A stretch of 6,592 bases of DNA from Planctomycetota bacterium. Its GTDB lineage: Bacteria > Planctomycetota > UBA11346. The notes below the pieces were generated by a model that saw only the letters and a list, made by a program, of their open reading frames with translations, was not told the origin of the DNA and did not search any database. The stretch lies in NCBI GenBank assembly GCA_013816645.1, contig JACDEC010000166.1, positions 1-6,592 of the forward strand, written 5' to 3'. The position numbers and the translations under genes were made by a program. This document shows positions 1 to 5,647 of the stretch, piece by piece (position 1 is the stretch's first letter; each line of letters begins with the position of its first letter).

Positions 1-1559
1 GTGCTGTTGGTGTCCTGCGTTCCCGCGCCATCCGCGCTCGGTTGCTTGATCGCGCCCTTTTCCTTGGCGGCGGGGATCACCAACCGTTCGAAGAGTTCGA
101 GCAACGCGCCGCCGACCGCATCCTGCTCGCCCTCGGTGAAGCTGCCGTCGAGGACCACCGCGCACTTGGCCTCGGAACCGTAGGCGACCACGGTTTCGGC
201 GAGCCGAGTGTAGCGACCTTCCTTGTAGCTGAAGCGCATCCGCTTGGCCTTGCCTTGCCGGAAGGGGAGGTCGACCTCCTCGATCACCGCGAAACCCTGG
301 CGGCCCTGCAGCGCAGTCCGCTGACGCGTCCAGGCGGCTTCGAAGTCCACCCCGGCGCTGTCGCCCTGCAGCACCTTGATGCTGACGAACGCGGTGTCGC
401 TCTTGGGATCGATCCAGGTGGCGTCACCGGAGATCGGATCGCTGCGCAGCCAGCCTTCGGGTCCGTCGAGGACCAGGCCGCTGTCGGCGTGGTTGAAGGG
501 TCCCTTAGGCGTCGACTTGTCTCCGCCACCGGCGCTGATCGCTTCGAGTCCGAGTTCGCGACGGGTGCCGTTGTGCTTGGGATCCGCGCGGTAAGCGGCC
601 TGGTAGGCGCGATGCGAGAGTTCGCGCGCGCGGGGAATGAGTTCGGCGTTGGCTTCGACCCAGCGGCCGAGCTTGTAGTAGGATTCGGCGTCGCGCCAGG
701 CGATCGCGTTGAAGCGGTCGTCGAACTGCAGGACGTAGGCTTCCGGCCGCGGCCGCCACTGGCCGTTGTAGAACTCGAAGTCCAGCGCGCGCATGCGCCG
801 GGCGACCGCTTCGGCGTCCGGTCCGCCGGCCTGCTGGATCCAGGCCTGGCTGCCCACGCGGGCGGCGACCGTGGGATCCTTGAGCGTATCGATCGCCCAG
901 CCCATCGCCTTGTGCAGTAGCTTGGCGTCCTTCTTGGCTTCCGCTTCGATCAGCGCGGCGTCGATCGCCTGGACGACGATGTTGTCGGCGGACACGTTCC
1001 AGAAGTCGCGGTTCCCTTGCGCCTGGCCGGTTTCGCGCACCGAGGCCGCCAGCTTGAGGCGGGCATCGTAGTCGTTCGCCGGGACGGCGTCGATCAGCTT
1101 GGCGATTACCTGCGCATCCGACGCGGCGACTTCGACCGCGGTCACCGCCAGGGTGACCTGGGGCAGCCCGTTCGCCGCGGTCCCGGTGCTCGCCTTGCCG
1201 AAGATGTGCAGGTTGTCGCCTTCGAGTCGCGTCGCCCAGCGATCCGCGGGAGCGAGCGCGACCAACTTGTCGAGATGGTAGAACCACGCCTTGTCGCGAT
1301 CGGCGCGCTCGAACTTGCCGTCGATCATCACGTCTTTGCGGTCGAGGAAGCCTGGATCCTTGAGATCGTCGGCCTGCATGACCAGGTAAGCGGCGCCGTT
1401 GTAGACCACGAAGGTGCGTTCGTGCTCCTTGAGCACCATCGTAAACTGCTCACTCCACGGCTTCTCGCCGTTGGCCGGAGCGACGGGCGGTTCGGCGGAC
1501 CACGCGGAGCCGGCCAGCACGACGGGAATCAGAGGAAGCAAGAAAGTACGCATCGACAT
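1..1559 (-). CDS. Exported protein, TPR-like middle and possible PsbP/DUF1795-like C-terminal domain (partial, C-terminus off window)
   Basis: The frame is open for 519 codons from ATG at 1559 to the left edge without a stop, so the C-terminus is missing. Residues 1-22 look like a Sec signal peptide: MSMR, then a hydrophobic stretch (FLLPLIPVVLAG), then cleavage expected after SAWSA, before EPPV. The 1559 start has a GGAG 7 nt upstream; a second in-frame ATG (1553) is 13 nt from it and less likely. Residues about 40-125 form a mixed domain on how a bound or environmental molecule is seen by the protein that I cannot name. Residues about 255-340 contain YNGQWRP and a helical TPR-like stretch around ESYYKLGRWVEANAEL. 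Residues about 358-495, with DGPEGW followed by alternating beta-like segments, resemble PsbP/DUF1795-type domains; this is a weak fold-level impression. One cysteine (C466). The gene points away from the tRNA and stands alone here. Protein certain, function unknown; probably periplasmic. Confidence 0.85.
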   Translation of the reverse strand, partial: MSMRTFLLPLIPVVLAGSAWSAEPPVAPANGEKPWSEQFTMVLKEHERTFVVYNGAAYLVMQADDLKDPGFLDRKDVMIDGKFERADRDKAWFYHLDKLVALAPADRWATRLEGDNLHIFGKASTGTAANGLPQVTLAVTAVEVAASDAQVIAKLIDAVPANDYDARLKLAASVRETGQAQGNRDFWNVSADNIVVQAIDAALIEAEAKKDAKLLHKAMGWAIDTLKDPTVAARVGSQAWIQQAGGPDAEAVARRMRALDFEFYNGQWRPRPEAYVLQFDDRFNAIAWRDAESYYKLGRWVEANAELIPRARELSHRAYQAAYRADPKHNGTRRELGLEAISAGGGDKSTPKGPFNHADSGLVLDGPEGWLRSDPISGDATWIDPKSDTAFVSIKVLQGDSAGVDFEAAWTRQRTALQGRQGFAVIEEVDLPFRQGKAKRMRFSYKEGRYTRLAETVVAYGSEAKCAVVLDGSFTEGEQDAVGGALLELFERLVIPAAKEKGAIKQPSADGAGTQDTNS

Positions 1560-1738
1560 CGGCTGGCTCCACAAAGAGGTCCCCTGCAACCTACTCAGCC
1601 AAGCTTTTCCGCACAAGGTGACAGTGGCGCTGCGACGGCTGGCGATACCCACGGCAGCGCAAAAGCCCCTTGCCAGGGTTGGCACCGTTCCTACGGTCTG
1701 ACCCCTCGCGCGGTGAGCCGTTTCAGCCGTCGCATCAT
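1560..1738. other. Intergenic region between exported-protein gene and tRNA-Ala
   Basis: This 179-bp gap must hold promoters for the leftward gene and the rightward tRNA, but neither is convincing. Leftward, TTGTGC (1616-1611) and TAGGTT (1593-1588) are separated by 17 nt and would give a short leader; each matches only half of the sigma-70 consensus. Rightward, TTGCCA (1670-1675) and TACGGT (1692-1697) are 16 nt apart, about 40 nt before the tRNA, also with a poor -10. Two tiny adjacent hairpins lie here: TGCCA/TGGCA at 1671-1684 and ACCGT/ACGGT at 1684-1697. They overlap the rightward promoter candidate. No ORF here looks like a gene. Confidence 0.3.
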
Positions 1739-1814
1739 GGGGATATAGCTCAGTTGGTAGAGCGCGTGAATGGCATTCACGAGGTCAGGGGTTCGACCCC
1801 CCTTATCTCCACCA
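1739..1814 (+). tRNA. tRNA-Ala, anticodon GGC, CCA encoded
   Basis: A full 76-nt cloverleaf folds by eye. The acceptor arm GGGGATA pairs with TATCTCC (1804-1810) and contains the G3:U70 wobble that marks alanine tRNAs. The D-arm is GCTC/GAGC (1748-1751 and 1760-1763). The anticodon stem CGTGA/TCACG encloses the loop ATGGCAT, giving anticodon GGC at 1772-1774, which reads GCC and GCU. The variable loop is 5 nt. The T-arm AGGGG/CCCCT encloses TTCGACC. The discriminator is A73 and the CCA end is encoded at 1812-1814. G3:U70 and the GGC anticodon independently agree on alanine. A strong terminator follows 2 nt after the CCA, so this is probably a single-gene transcript. Confidence 0.98.
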
Positions 1815-1816
1815 TC

Positions 1817-1850
1817 CCGGACCCGGCCACGTGGCCGGGTCCGGTTGTTT
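1817..1850 (+). terminator. Intrinsic terminator after tRNA-Ala
   Basis: CCGGACCCGGCCAC (1817-1830) is followed directly by its exact reverse complement (1831-1844), a perfect 14-bp palindrome centred on CACGTG. The RNA would close with a small ACGT loop. TTGTTT (1845-1850) follows the stem. The position, 2 nt after the tRNA CCA end, and the GC-rich stem plus T-rich tract fit a Rho-independent terminator for the tRNA. It separates the tRNA from dtd, so dtd depends on read-through or its own promoter in 1851-1942, where I see no good one. Confidence 0.85.
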
Positions 1851-1942
1851 CATCGCTCGGTGCTCCGCTTCAAAGCCATCGGCCGGCGATTGCCGGTTGC
1901 GCCCGGTGGGCATCCCAGGGCCGCGGCGGAGTGGTCTGAACC

Positions 1943-2395
1943 ATGCGTATCGTCCTGCAACGCGTGCGCGCGGCATCGGTGGCTATCGCCGGCGAGTTGG
2001 TCGGTGCCATCGACCAGGGTTTGCTGGTCCTGGTGGGCATCGCCGATGGCGATGACGACGAGGATCTCGCGTGGATGGTCGGTAAACTGGTCCGCCTGCG
2101 GGTTTTTCCCGATGACGCCGGACAGATGAACCTATCGGTCATCGATGTCGGCGGTGGCATCCTGGCGATCAGCCAGTTCACGCTCTTCGCCAGCACCGCG
2201 AAGGGCAACCGGCCCTCGTATCTCGCCGCCGCCCGCCCTGAGGTGGCCGAACCTGCCTACCTGCGCTTTGTCGAGGGGCTGACGGCAGCGCTCGGCCGGC
2301 CGATCGCGACTGGCCGCTTCGCCGCCGATATGCAGGTGTCGCTGATCAATGATGGGCCTGTGACCCTGGTCATCGACAGCAAACGGCGGGAGTAG
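1943..2395 (+). CDS. dtd: D-aminoacyl-tRNA deacylase (D-Tyr-tRNA deacylase)
   Basis: This 150-residue cytosolic enzyme hydrolyses D-amino acids, and also mischarged glycine, from tRNAs, so protecting translation from wrong aminoacylation. It matches the bacterial DTD family (about 145 residues) from end to end: N-terminal MRIVLQRVRAASV, the SQFT motif at 77-80, a TGRFAADMQVSL segment at 123-134, and NDGPVT at 136-141. In characterised DTDs the Gly-cisPro pair of this last motif (G138-P139 here) is inserted across the homodimer into the partner's active site and provides L-chiral rejection. No key motif is missing. A GGAG at 1928-1931 lies 11 nt before the ATG, rather far; the start still matches the family N-terminus. 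The gene follows tRNA-Ala(GGC) on the same strand, past a terminator, and converges on the kinase gene with 20 bp between stops. Confidence 0.97.
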   Translation: MRIVLQRVRAASVAIAGELVGAIDQGLLVLVGIADGDDDEDLAWMVGKLVRLRVFPDDAGQMNLSVIDVGGGILAISQFTLFASTAKGNRPSYLAAARPEVAEPAYLRFVEGLTAALGRPIATGRFAADMQVSLINDGPVTLVIDSKRRE

Positions 2396-2415
2396 TTCGC
2401 CCTGACGCGTATCGG

Positions 2416-3486
2416 TCAGCCGCGGCGGCGGCGGCGGCGCACCACCCGCCGGCGCGCTGGCCCACCGGGCGCCGGGGACGTCTCATCGACTTCGTCCTCT
2501 TCGACCGTCTCGTCATCGCCCTCAGGGGCAGGGATCGGCGTACGGATAACCGGCGGCGGAGCCTGACGCCCTGCCGCCAGCGCATCGAGGGCGGCGACGA
2601 GGTGCTCGCCATCGACGAAGCGGTCATCCGGCAGCTTGGCGAGCATGCGCGAACATAATGCGCGGCAGTCGGCGGGAAACGCCGGAGGGAACGAGAGCGG
2701 TTCGGTGGCGGCCCGCACGATCAGATCGATGACGGTTTCGCCGGCGAAAGGGGGCCGGCCGGCGAGCATGAAGAAAAGGCAGGCGCCGAGGCTGTAGACG
2801 TCGCTGGCGGGAACCACGCGCTGCGGATTGCGGCTCTGTTCGGGCGCGCTGTAGTCCGGGGTGCCGACGATGCTCAGGATGCGGCCGCCGCTCCCCGGGC
2901 TGACCACGCCTTCCAACCGGTCGCGCACCAGGCCGAGATCGGCGAGTTTTGCCACGCCGTTGCGCATGACCAGGATGTTGTCGGGCTTGACGTCGCGATG
3001 GATGAGCCCGTTGCGGTGCGCGTGGCCCAGGGCCTTGGCGATCTGGTAGAGGATGTGCAGCGCCGCCGCCCGGGTCAGCGCCCCCGAATCCTTCACCAGT
3101 CGGCTGAGCGTCGAGCCGGGGACGTACTCCATGGAATAGCAGTACAGCCCAGCGTCGGCGTCGGCGTGCACCGCGTGGACCATCAGGAGGTGCGGGTGGT
3201 TGAGTTTGCCCGCCGCGCGCGCCTCGCGCAGGAAGCCTTCGACCTGGCTCGGATTGCGGATCCGGCTGGCGTGCAGCACCTTGAGGGCGACAGCCCGGCC
3301 GAGCGAGAGCTGCTTGGCCAGGTAGACGCTGCCCATGCCGCCACGTCCGATCAACGACTCGACCTGATAGCCGAAGATCTCGGTGCCGGGGGCGAGCCCG
3401 TCGTTGGCGGTGTCCACCTGGGTTTCATACCCGCTGGTCCCCGTGCTGTCCATGTCGGGCGGGGTGGTTGTACGGATATCGGCCAT
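2416..3486 (-). CDS. Hanks-type Ser/Thr protein kinase, soluble
   Basis: A 356-residue eukaryotic-like kinase that transfers ATP phosphate to Ser/Thr of proteins. All catalytic motifs are intact: Gly-rich loop GRGGMGSVY (47-55), K69 in VALK, alpha-C E88, HRDVKPDN (163-170), metal-binding DLG (183-185, in place of DFG), and SAPE (213-216) ending the activation loop. HRD makes it an RD kinase, usually activated by loop phosphorylation; S196, S199, S205 and T209 are candidates. The 35-residue N-terminal tail is Thr/Ser-rich and has a TQVD (TxxD) motif of the kind FHA domains bind once phosphorylated. The tail after about 308 is Pro-rich, then acidic (323-336), then arginine-rich (345-355). There is no transmembrane segment or sensor domain. 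An ATG at 3555 would add 23 residues, but 3486 has GAGGAA 4 nt upstream and the longer one has no comparable site. Substrate unknown. Confidence 0.95.
   Translation of the reverse strand: MADIRTTTPPDMDSTGTSGYETQVDTANDGLAPGTEIFGYQVESLIGRGGMGSVYLAKQLSLGRAVALKVLHASRIRNPSQVEGFLREARAAGKLNHPHLLMVHAVHADADAGLYCYSMEYVPGSTLSRLVKDSGALTRAAALHILYQIAKALGHAHRNGLIHRDVKPDNILVMRNGVAKLADLGLVRDRLEGVVSPGSGGRILSIVGTPDYSAPEQSRNPQRVVPASDVYSLGACLFFMLAGRPPFAGETVIDLIVRAATEPLSFPPAFPADCRALCSRMLAKLPDDRFVDGEHLVAALDALAAGRQAPPPVIRTPIPAPEGDDETVEEDEVDETSPAPGGPARRRVVRRRRRRG
2423..2440. repeat. Short CGG triplet repeat in the kinase 3' end
   Basis: The plus strand reads CGG five times in tandem plus CGC; on the coding strand this is the run of CGC arginine codons just before the kinase stop. 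It is a simple-sequence tract in which strand slippage would change the number of C-terminal arginines without shifting the frame. Confidence 0.6.
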
Positions 3487-3490
3487 GCGC

Positions 3491-3496
3491 TTCCTC
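3491..3496 (-). promoter_or_regulatory. Ribosome binding site deciding the kinase start
   Basis: On the minus strand GAGGAA is followed by GCGC and then the ATG at 3486. This is the only good Shine-Dalgarno match near either candidate start, and it favours the 356-residue over the 379-residue kinase. Confidence 0.65.
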
Positions 3497-3584
3497 GGGT
3501 CCGGAGGTGGATACCGGCCAACGGCCGCGGGGTTTGCCGGTTCATGCGCTTTCATTGTCCGCCCAGCGGCCGAGCATGCGGCCT

Positions 3585-3588
3585 GGAG
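3585..3588 (+). promoter_or_regulatory. Ribosome binding site deciding the phosphatase start
   Basis: GGAG lies 5 nt before the ATG at 3594. The frame is open further upstream, with ATGs at 3468 and 3576, but neither has a comparable site and 3468 would overlap the divergent kinase gene. Confidence 0.65.
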
Positions 3589-3593
3589 ACGGC

Positions 3594-4394
3594 ATGGCGC
3601 CAGCGGCAGACCGGACGACCGCGCGCGCGGTGGCGATCGAGGCGGCCATGGCCGGCGGGCGCGCGGCGCTGCGTCATTTCCGGCGCGCGGACCTCGCCGT
3701 CGAGTGGAAGGCCGACGAGAGCCCGGTCACCGTCGCCGACCGCGAGGCCGAAGCGGCGATCCGCGACGCCGTGTTGTCGGCGTTCCCAGACGATGGCTGG
3801 ATCGGCGAGGAGACCGGAACGACGCCGGGGCGCAGCGGGCGGCGCTGGATCGTCGATCCGATCGACGGCACCCGCAACTTCGTGCGCGGCATCCCGCTGT
3901 GGTCGACCTTGGTGGCCTGCGAGGAGGACGCACCCGGCGGCCCGCGGATCATCGCCGCCTGCGCGAACTTCCCCGCGCTCGGCGAATGCTACGACGCGAT
4001 GCTCGGCGGCGGGGCCCGCTGCAACGGCCAGCGCATCGCGGTGTCGAGCGTCGCCCGCCTCGAGGACGCGTTGTTCTGCTACTACACCTTCGAATGGTTC
4101 CGCCGCTACAAGCTCGAAGCCGTGTTCCGCGACCTCTCCGCGCGCAGCGCAGTCCAACGCGGCGGCGGCGACGCCTACATGCACCTGCTGGTCGCCTCCG
4201 GGCGGGCCGAGATCGCGGTCGAGCCGGGCCTGCAGGTCTGGGACATCGCGGCGACCAGCCTGATCGTCAGCGAGGCCGGCGGTCGCGTCACCACTCTGGA
4301 TGGGCGCAACGATCTGCGCGCCGGCGACGCGCTGCTCAGCAACGGCGCCCTGCACAACGAGGTCGTGGCGGTGGTGCTGCGCCTGCGCGAATGA
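3594..4394 (+). CDS. Inositol-monophosphatase-family phosphatase, probably HisN-type histidinol-phosphatase
   Basis: A 266-residue Mg-dependent phosphatase of the IMPase superfamily, cytosolic. The metal-site motifs are all present: GEE (71-73), DPIDGT (88-93) and WDIAA (216-220). By alignment with human IMPase, E72, D88, D91 and D217 would bind metal. The segment after DPIDGT, with RNFVRGIPLWSTL (94-106), and the later QRGGGDAYMHLLVASGRAE (188-206), resemble IMPase-type histidinol-phosphatases (HisN), which remove phosphate from histidinol phosphate in histidine synthesis, more than SuhB-type inositol phosphatases. Superfamily assignment is firm; the substrate is inferred, and no other his gene is in the window. 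Length is typical. It leads a three-gene operon: its TGA overlaps the next gene's ATG as ATGA. Alternatives are inositol-1-phosphatase or a related sugar phosphatase. Confidence 0.93.
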   Translation: MAPAADRTTARAVAIEAAMAGGRAALRHFRRADLAVEWKADESPVTVADREAEAAIRDAVLSAFPDDGWIGEETGTTPGRSGRRWIVDPIDGTRNFVRGIPLWSTLVACEEDAPGGPRIIAACANFPALGECYDAMLGGGARCNGQRIAVSSVARLEDALFCYYTFEWFRRYKLEAVFRDLSARSAVQRGGGDAYMHLLVASGRAEIAVEPGLQVWDIAATSLIVSEAGGRVTTLDGRNDLRAGDALLSNGALHNEVVAVVLRLRE

Positions 4395-5647
4395 CGGGAA
4401 TCCGTTCACTTCCCGTCCAGCGCTCCGATCATCCCGCCATGCCCAGCCCGCCCGTCCCGTGGCTGATCGCGTCGGTCCTCTGCCTGCTCTGCCTGGTCAC
4501 CGGGGCGCTGCCTGGCGCCTCGGTCGCCGAATTGCTGCGCGTGGTCGATGAGAGCATCGCGCCCGACGAGCGCGAGGAGCCGGGCAGCACCAAACGCGCC
4601 GAGGCGATCGCCGGGCTGCTCGAGGACGATCTCGGCCTCTCCGCCAACGACCTCGTCGAGCTGCGGTTGTCGCTCGCCGATGCCTGGACCGCCGCCGGCG
4701 CGCCCGAGAAGGCCCAGCCGCTGTTCGATCAGGTGCTCGGCGACCGTGCGCTGACGCCGGTGCTGCGCGAGCGGGCCGGCCTCGGCTGGGTCGCGGCCTG
4801 GCAGGAGCTGGTCAAACGGGTCGAGAAGCCCGCCGAGTTGCCCACGCCCGAGACGACCCTCGCCGCGCACGGCGACCTCGGTCCGTTGGTCGCAGCGCGC
4901 TCCTGCAGCGCCGAAGCCGAGCGGCAACTCGCGCTCAAGCAGCCGCAGCAGGCGTTGCCGCACCTCGATCGCGCGCTCGCGCTGCTCAAGCCGCCCCGTC
5001 CCGTCGCGGAACGCGTGCCGGTCTACGTCTTGCGCCTGCTGGCGATGGAGCAGGCGGGCCTGAAGGCCGAGGAGATCCAGGCCTGGCTCGCCGAACGCGC
5101 CGGCGACCCCGCGCTGGTCCAGGTCACGGCTTCGGCGTTGACCAGCGGGCAGAAGCTGGTGGGACGACCCGCGCCGCCCCTGAAAGGCCCGCGCGTCGAC
5201 GGCAAGGCGGGCGAGGTCGACCTGTCCGCGCTGCGCGGCAAGCCGGTGCTGATCGCCTTCTTCGCCACCTGGAATCCGCCGGGCGAACCGATGGTGGCGA
5301 AGATCGCCGCGCTGATCGCGACCTACCAGGCGCGCGGGCTGCAGGCGATCGGCGTCAGTCTCGACACCAAGGATTCGGCGGGAAATCTACCCGGATTCCT
5401 CGCCAAGCATGCCATCGCCTTCCCGGTGATCGGCGATGCGCTCGGCTGGGACAGCGAGATCGACGACGCGTTCCACGTCGAGAGCATCCCGGCGGCGATC
5501 CTGGTCGCGGCGGACGGCTCGATCATCGCCGTCGACCTGGTCAGTGGCACGCCGGAAGAGACCGCCAAGGCCCTGGCGGCCGCGGTCGAGCGCGCGCTCG
5601 GCGGCAAGCCGGTGCGACCCGCGGCCGAAGAGGAGGCGATCCCGTGA
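4391..5647 (+). CDS. Exported TPR-like protein with degenerate TlpA/redoxin-type thioredoxin domain
   Basis: A 418-residue protein with three parts. Residues 23-46 are a hydrophobic signal segment (LIASVLCLLCLVTG, cleavage expected after GASVA), so it is probably periplasmic; no lipobox fits C31 or C34. Residues about 86-140 and 171-200 are helical and TPR-like (LADAWTAAGAPEKAQPLFDQVL is typical). Residues 257-405 match TlpA/ResA-type thioredoxin domains: VGRPAPPL, the LRGKPVLIAFFATW strand, and cis-Pro P367 in ESIPAAILV. The active site that should read WCxxC reads WNPPG: N295 (AAT) and G298 (GGC) replace both cysteines. Mature protein keeps only C172, so dithiol redox chemistry is impossible and a binding or scaffold role is likelier. 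The ATG at 4391 overlaps the phosphatase stop; an ATG at 4439 would remove the arginines that give the signal its basic n-region. Neither has a clear ribosome binding site. It overlaps the next gene by GTGA. Confidence 0.9.
   Translation: MTGIRSLPVQRSDHPAMPSPPVPWLIASVLCLLCLVTGALPGASVAELLRVVDESIAPDEREEPGSTKRAEAIAGLLEDDLGLSANDLVELRLSLADAWTAAGAPEKAQPLFDQVLGDRALTPVLRERAGLGWVAAWQELVKRVEKPAELPTPETTLAAHGDLGPLVAARSCSAEAERQLALKQPQQALPHLDRALALLKPPRPVAERVPVYVLRLLAMEQAGLKAEEIQAWLAERAGDPALVQVTASALTSGQKLVGRPAPPLKGPRVDGKAGEVDLSALRGKPVLIAFFATWNPPGEPMVAKIAALIATYQARGLQAIGVSLDTKDSAGNLPGFLAKHAIAFPVIGDALGWDSEIDDAFHVESIPAAILVAADGSIIAVDLVSGTPEETAKALAAAVERALGGKPVRPAAEEEAIP
5631..5636 (+). promoter_or_regulatory. Strong ribosome binding site for the GTG-start membrane protein
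   Basis: AGGAGG, a full Shine-Dalgarno core, lies 7 nt before the GTG at 5644, inside the end of the preceding gene. It supports a GTG start in the GTGA overlap and suggests this gene can be translated well on its own besides coupling. Confidence 0.75.

Larger units (their letters stand above)
3487..3593. promoter_or_regulatory. Divergent promoter region between kinase and phosphatase operon
   Basis: This 107-bp gap separates two genes transcribed away from each other, so it must contain both sets of start signals. I see the two ribosome binding sites and a small inverted repeat, CGGCC/GGCCG around AAC (near 3518-3530), but no clear -35/-10 pair in either direction. The shared region would allow joint regulation of kinase and operon; this is inferred only from the arrangement. 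Confidence 0.4.

Noticed and set aside
42..920. Plus-strand open frame of 292 codons
   Set aside because: It lies antisense to the exported-protein gene, whose frame gives a signal peptide, ribosome binding site and coherent protein. GC-rich codon use opens the opposite strand; the product has no recognisable features.
2396..2415. Shared terminator between the convergent dtd and kinase genes
   Set aside because: The 20 bp between the stops contains no hairpin or T-tract.
3383..4390. In-frame upstream extension that would fuse the thioredoxin-like protein to 336 more residues
   Set aside because: The extension is antisense to the kinase and out of frame with the phosphatase, is very Arg-rich, and has no domain. 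The real start is the ATG in the ATGA overlap or just after it.
3552..4409. Minus-strand open frame of 285 codons opposite the phosphatase
   Set aside because: The phosphatase on the plus strand has every family motif; this frame is its shadow.
4429..4460. ATG at 4439 as start of the thioredoxin-like protein
   Set aside because: No ribosome binding site, and it would leave the signal peptide without basic residues; the 4391 start overlapping the previous stop is preferred, though not proven.
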